A stretch of 64,000 nt of DNA from UBA9926 sp018645765 (GTDB lineage Bacteria > Pseudomonadota > Gammaproteobacteria > Pseudomonadales > Azotimanducaceae), in contig CASIBO010000005.1 of the NCBI GenBank assembly GCA_949372755.1, positions 124,001 through 188,000 on the forward strand, read 5' to 3'. Made by a program: the position numbers and the translations under genes. The notes under the pieces were generated by a model. It did no database searches. It had not been told where the DNA came from and worked only from the letters and a program-made list of their open reading frames with translations. Shown here in pieces: positions 60,743 through 64,000 of this stretch. Each line of letters begins with the position of its first letter. Positions within the stretch are counted from its first letter, which is position 1.

Positions 60743-61968
60743 AGCGGTAGCCCGCCCACGGCCTGATTAATGCTGCCATCTTCGTTGTAAGCGCGCATCA
60801 ACAGTTCCGCAATCCGCATTTGATGCACTTCATCGGCGCCATCGGCGAGCCGTGCCCAACGCGCCTGTTGCATCATCCCCGCGAGGGGCGTGTCGGTCGA
60901 ATAGCCGAGCGCACCATGAACCTGCATGGCCCGGTCGATCACCCGCCAAAGGGTATTGGCCACATGGTGCTTGGCCATCGAGACCTCCTGTTTAAATTCA
61001 AGGCCCTGCTCGATTTTGTAGGCCGCATGCAACACCATGAGTTTGGAGGCATACAACTCCATCGCGGAGTCCGACATCATCCACTGAATGCTCTGTTTCT
61101 CGGACAAATAACTGCCATGCGCAAACCGCTTCTGAGCGCGATCCACGAGCATTTCTAACGCCATTTCGATTTGACCCAGCCAGCGCATGCAATGCGCAAG
61201 ACGCGCAGGCCCCAGGCGCACCTGACCCAATTTATGCCCGCCACCGCGCTCACCCAAAAGGTGCGTTTTCGGTACTCGCACGTCGGTATATTTTATTTCT
61301 GGATGATTGTGACGCCCGCCCATCGTTTCCACATCGCGAATGATTTCGAACCCTGGGGTGTTGGTGGGGACAATAAAGGCGGAATTACGCGCTTGTGGGA
61401 TTTCCGCATCGGGATCCGTTCGAGCGATAACAATGGCGAAATCGGCGCCCTCCGCGCCCGAGGTAAACCATTTGTGACCATTAATCACCCACTCATCGCC
61501 TTCCTCAACGGCACTGGTTTGAATGAGCGTCGGATCTGAGCCAGCAACGTCCGGCTCCGTCATGGAGAAGCAGGATCGCGCGGTGCCTTCCAGCAAGGGC
61601 TTTAGAAAGTGCTCGCGTTGATAATCTGTTGCAAAATGGTAAAGGGTGTGCATGTTGCCTTCATCCGGCGCCTGAGCATTAATAATGTAAGGCCCCATCG
61701 GGATCTTCGCCGCCTCTGCCGAAACCGCAGCCAATGCCGTCACACCCAACCCCATTCCCCCAACATCTTGGGGCATATGCGGCAACCAGAAGCCCTGGGC
61801 CTTGGCTTTTTGACGTAAGGACTTGACCAGCGCTGACCAATCGGCGCGCTGCGCATCTTTATCGGCCTGCAGCGCCGCAAAGGCCGGCTTCACGGTGTCC
61901 TGCAGAAATCCGCGCATCATCAAGCGCGCGTCTTCGACCTCTTGGCTAAAGCTAAAATCAATTGGCAT
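60739..61968 (-). CDS. Acyl-CoA dehydrogenase, ACAD11-type
   Basis: 409 residues from the ATG at MPIDFSFSQEVEDARLMMRG, supported by GAGGAG. Seen: WLPHMPQDVGGMGLGVTALA, CFSMTEPDVAGSDPTLIQTSAV, INGHKWFTSGAEGADFAIVIARTD, and the C-terminal MQVHGALGYSTDTPLAGMMQQARWARLADGADEVHQMRIAELLM with DEVH as in the dehydrogenase half of ACAD10/11. It pairs with the kinase-like gene at 38769-39833, which corresponds to the other half of the fused eukaryotic enzymes. Stop overlaps the M28 start. Confidence 0.9.
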   Translation of the reverse strand: MPIDFSFSQEVEDARLMMRGFLQDTVKPAFAALQADKDAQRADWSALVKSLRQKAKAQGFWLPHMPQDVGGMGLGVTALAAVSAEAAKIPMGPYIINAQAPDEGNMHTLYHFATDYQREHFLKPLLEGTARSCFSMTEPDVAGSDPTLIQTSAVEEGDEWVINGHKWFTSGAEGADFAIVIARTDPDAEIPQARNSAFIVPTNTPGFEIIRDVETMGGRHNHPEIKYTDVRVPKTHLLGERGGGHKLGQVRLGPARLAHCMRWLGQIEMALEMLVDRAQKRFAHGSYLSEKQSIQWMMSDSAMELYASKLMVLHAAYKIEQGLEFKQEVSMAKHHVANTLWRVIDRAMQVHGALGYSTDTPLAGMMQQARWARLADGADEVHQMRIAELLMRAYNEDGSINQAVGGLPL

Positions 61969-62134
61969 CAGGTCACTCCTCGTTCGATTAGTTCTGGTTA
62001 CAGAATAGGGATCAAAACCCCAGAAAGATGAACACATTGGCCTAACAGATCATCGTATACTCTCTGACGGAACCATCAGCCCATGCTCGAGTGTCACCCA
62101 TTTAGACCCAAACGATCAACCAGCCAGCGTATTT

Positions 62135-62851
62135 ATGACAGACCTTTCCACGACCGCCGCCTTTCATCATCTTGAATCGATTCTGCATCAAACCCTGCCC
62201 AGCTGCACGCTTGAACGCTCACCCATCCCCCTATGCCCAAACATTGAGCTCGCCTTGCTGCAAGCCGTTCTACCCCAGACCCCCTTGCCGGACGATGAGA
62301 TGCGACAAGTCTTGGCGTCTCCAGCTTATTGGTGTTTTTGTTGGGCGAGCGGCCAGGTACTTGCCCAATACTTGCTGGCCCATCCCGAACGAGTCGAGGG
62401 TAAATCGATCCTTGATTTTGGCGCGGGGTCGGGGGTTGTCGGTATCGCCGCGATGCTTGCGGGCGCACGTGAAGTCTTAGCTGTTGATCTCGACCCAGCG
62501 GCGCTCGCTGCCTGCGCGGTCAATGCGGCAATCAACGGCGTACAGCTCACTGTGGCGCCTGATCTGGATGCGATCCAAACGCCGATCGATCTGATCATCG
62601 CCGCAGATGTGCTCTACGATCGTGACAACTTGCATTTTTTGGAAGCACTGCCGACGCTGGCGCCAGACGTTTTAATCGCTGATTCTCGAATCAAACATTT
62701 CAACCATCCCCAATATCGGTTACTGCAGACTCAGACCGCGACGACCTGGCCGGACCTGGAAGAGCATCCGGAGTACAACCGGGTACGGGTGTTCGAACAT
62801 ACGCGTTCAACCTTGCCCAATGCGCCGCCACTTAGACGCGCGTCGACCTAA
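62135..62851 (+). CDS. Class I SAM-dependent methyltransferase (ETFB-lysine/protein methyltransferase-like)
   Basis: 238 residues. SAM-binding motif I ILDFGAGSGVVGIAAMLAGA, acidic loop AVDLDPAALAACAVNAAINGV, and IDLIIAADVLYDRDN with the D-VLY post-motif of METTL20/NNT1-type lysine methyltransferases. CWASGQVLAQYLL before motif I matches that group. The substrate may be a protein such as electron-transfer flavoprotein beta, which would fit the acyl-CoA dehydrogenases next door; this is inferred. The C-terminus ends Pro/Arg-rich. Confidence 0.82.
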   Translation: MTDLSTTAAFHHLESILHQTLPSCTLERSPIPLCPNIELALLQAVLPQTPLPDDEMRQVLASPAYWCFCWASGQVLAQYLLAHPERVEGKSILDFGAGSGVVGIAAMLAGAREVLAVDLDPAALAACAVNAAINGVQLTVAPDLDAIQTPIDLIIAADVLYDRDNLHFLEALPTLAPDVLIADSRIKHFNHPQYRLLQTQTATTWPDLEEHPEYNRVRVFEHTRSTLPNAPPLRRAST

Positions 62852-62871
62852 AAAGACTGAAAAAATCGGGC

Positions 62872-63891
62872 TTAGCCGAGCACTAATTCCGCGATCGTTC
62901 GCATTTGATCCACATTTTTTGTGTTGACCAAGAGTGATGTCACCGGGGAGTCGCGCCAAGCATCGAGCCGGTCACGTATCCGCTCAATCGGTCCGACCAA
63001 GGAAATCTCATCGGCGAAGCTCGACGGCACGGCTTGGAAGGCCTCATCTTTTTTACCCGCTAAAAACAAATCCTGAATCTGCCGAGCTTCTGCTTCGAAC
63101 CCCATGCGGCCCATCAGCTCGGTATGAAAATTTCGACTCTTTGCGCCCATACCGCCAATATAAAGCGCGAGCCCGTGCTTCACAGGGATCAGCCCTTGCT
63201 CTACATCGTCACAAATATTAACGGACAAACCCTGCATGATTTCAAAATGTGGCGGGCGATTTTCAATCTGATCGGCGTAGACTTCCTGCCGATAGGGCGA
63301 GTAATACAATGGCAGCCAGCCATCGGCAATCTCGGCGGCCATCGTGACATTTTTTGGTCCTTCTGCGCCCAAGAAGATCGGCAGATCTGCCCGTAGGGGA
63401 TGGGTAATCGGCTTTAGCGGTTTTCCCAATCCCCAGGCCCCCTCGCCCGTGTAGGGCAGGGGGTAGTGCGCCCCATCACTCGAAACGGGTGCTTCGCGTC
63501 GCAGCACCTGCCGAATAATATCCACATACTCTCGGGTTCGAGACAAGGGTTTCGCAAACGGCTGACCATACCACCCCTCAACCACTTGGGGGCCCGACAC
63601 GCCCAGCCCTAAAATCATTCGGCCTTTAGAGAGATGATCGAGGGTTAAAGCGGCCATGGCGGTGGCGGTTGGCGTGCGCGCTGACAACTGCGCAACGGCT
63701 GTACCCAGCCGGATTCGATCAGTGTGCGCCCCAATCCAGGAAAGCGGTGTAAAGACATCCGAGCCCCAGGCTTCTGCTGTGAAGATGGCGTCATAACCGA
63801 GGCGCTCGGCTTCTTGAGCCACCGAGACCATGCGCGGGTCCGGTCCGGCGCCCCAATACCCCATTTGCATCCCTAATTTAAGATCTTTCAT
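62872..63891 (-). CDS. LLM-class F420-dependent-type oxidoreductase (paralogue)
   Basis: 339 residues. LGYDAIFTAEAWGSDVFTPLSWIGAHTDRIRLGTAVAQLSARTP and MILGLGVSGPQVVEGWYGQPFAKPLSRTREYVDII closely match the gene at 55325-56368, so the two are paralogues. LPIFLGAEGPKNVTMAAEIADGWLP is the conserved flavin/F420-side segment. Convergent with the methyltransferase. Substrate unknown. Divergent from the short open frame at the right edge. Confidence 0.88.
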   Translation of the reverse strand: MKDLKLGMQMGYWGAGPDPRMVSVAQEAERLGYDAIFTAEAWGSDVFTPLSWIGAHTDRIRLGTAVAQLSARTPTATAMAALTLDHLSKGRMILGLGVSGPQVVEGWYGQPFAKPLSRTREYVDIIRQVLRREAPVSSDGAHYPLPYTGEGAWGLGKPLKPITHPLRADLPIFLGAEGPKNVTMAAEIADGWLPLYYSPYRQEVYADQIENRPPHFEIMQGLSVNICDDVEQGLIPVKHGLALYIGGMGAKSRNFHTELMGRMGFEAEARQIQDLFLAGKKDEAFQAVPSSFADEISLVGPIERIRDRLDAWRDSPVTSLLVNTKNVDQMRTIAELVLG

Positions 63892-63964
63892 GCGTTAATC
63901 TCCGTACCAACTTCAAATCAACCCGTATCCTAACACGAGCTTGGGAGCCCTGGTGAGCGGTGGT

Positions 63965-64000
63965 ATGACGCTAAAAAATCGCTATGAGTTCGTTTATTAT
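63965..64000 (+). CDS. Start of an unidentified gene at the right edge, possibly Cas7 (type I-C)
   Basis: An ATG 73 nt from the divergent LLM start opens a 12-codon frame MTLKNRYEFVYY that runs off the window, with GGTGAGCGGTGGT just upstream as a possible ribosome site. The NRYEFV core resembles the N-terminus of Cas7/Csd2 of type I-C CRISPR-Cas systems, which continues with an FDV...NPNGDPD region. Twelve residues are too few to be sure and no Cas8 or Cas5 gene is seen upstream. Confidence 0.25.
   Translation, partial: MTLKNRYEFVYY

Overview
The window reads as chromosomal DNA of an aerobic, probably marine gammaproteobacterium. Evidence for this: gltA stands divergently next to sdhCDAB-sucA, the LapB-type exporter and the DUF3014 and DUF5062 proteins are typical of that class, genes are tightly packed with many 4-nt ATGA overlaps, and lipid/acyl-CoA enzymes are abundant. 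Base composition looks moderately GC-rich by eye; I did not calculate it. No rRNA, tRNA, IS element, prophage or CRISPR array was recognised.

Layout. 1-7.1 kb: TCA cycle block (sucA 5' part, sdhB, sdhA, sdhD, sdhC on minus; gltA on plus), with an odd 307-nt spacer between sdhA and sdhB. 7.1-10.1 kb: cyclophilin, a glycerate/hydroxypyruvate reductase-like enzyme and a CoxE-type VWA protein with an out-of-phase hexanucleotide tract. 10.2-13.6 kb: type I secretion ABC transporter and HlyD adaptor. 13.6-24.6 kb, all minus: crotonase, family III CoA-transferase, a frame-broken DUF3014 gene, class II aldolase-mtnA-LLM flavoenzyme (methylthio-sugar salvage), then leuC-leuD-cimA-galT (citramalate route to isoleucine). 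24.6-26.4 kb: GNAT gene and a gene-poor stretch holding a decayed secreted glutaredoxin-like gene. 26.4-39.8 kb: coniferyl-type aldehyde dehydrogenase, crotonase, an outer-membrane-like DUF5916 protein, phosphoesterase, TauD and Gfo/Idh pair, ChaC, M20 amidohydrolase, proline-iminopeptidase-like hydrolase, GST, AhpD-like and ACAD11-type kinase genes. 39.9-45 kb: ferredoxin-dependent 2-oxoacid oxidoreductase (korAB), a ThDP enzyme and an OxyR-type regulator. 46-64 kb: PhyH oxygenase, acyl-CoA synthetase, acyl-CoA carboxylase beta, PurU with a structured leader, MHS transporter, two acyl-CoA dehydrogenases, two paralogous F420-type LLM enzymes, two metallo-beta-lactamase-fold hydrolases, nitroreductase, M28 peptidase and a methyltransferase.

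Together the genes describe oxidative heterotrophy on organic and fatty acids: activation (acyl-CoA synthetase, CoA-transferase), oxidation (acyl-CoA dehydrogenases, crotonases), carboxylation, and a TCA cycle that may have both NAD-linked and ferredoxin-linked oxidation of 2-oxoglutarate. The most interesting leads are the structured RNA region before purU, the split ACAD11-like modules, the KOR/OGDH coexistence, three apparent gene-inactivating or ligand-changing mutations, and a 12-residue open frame at the right edge that resembles the start of a type I-C Cas7.
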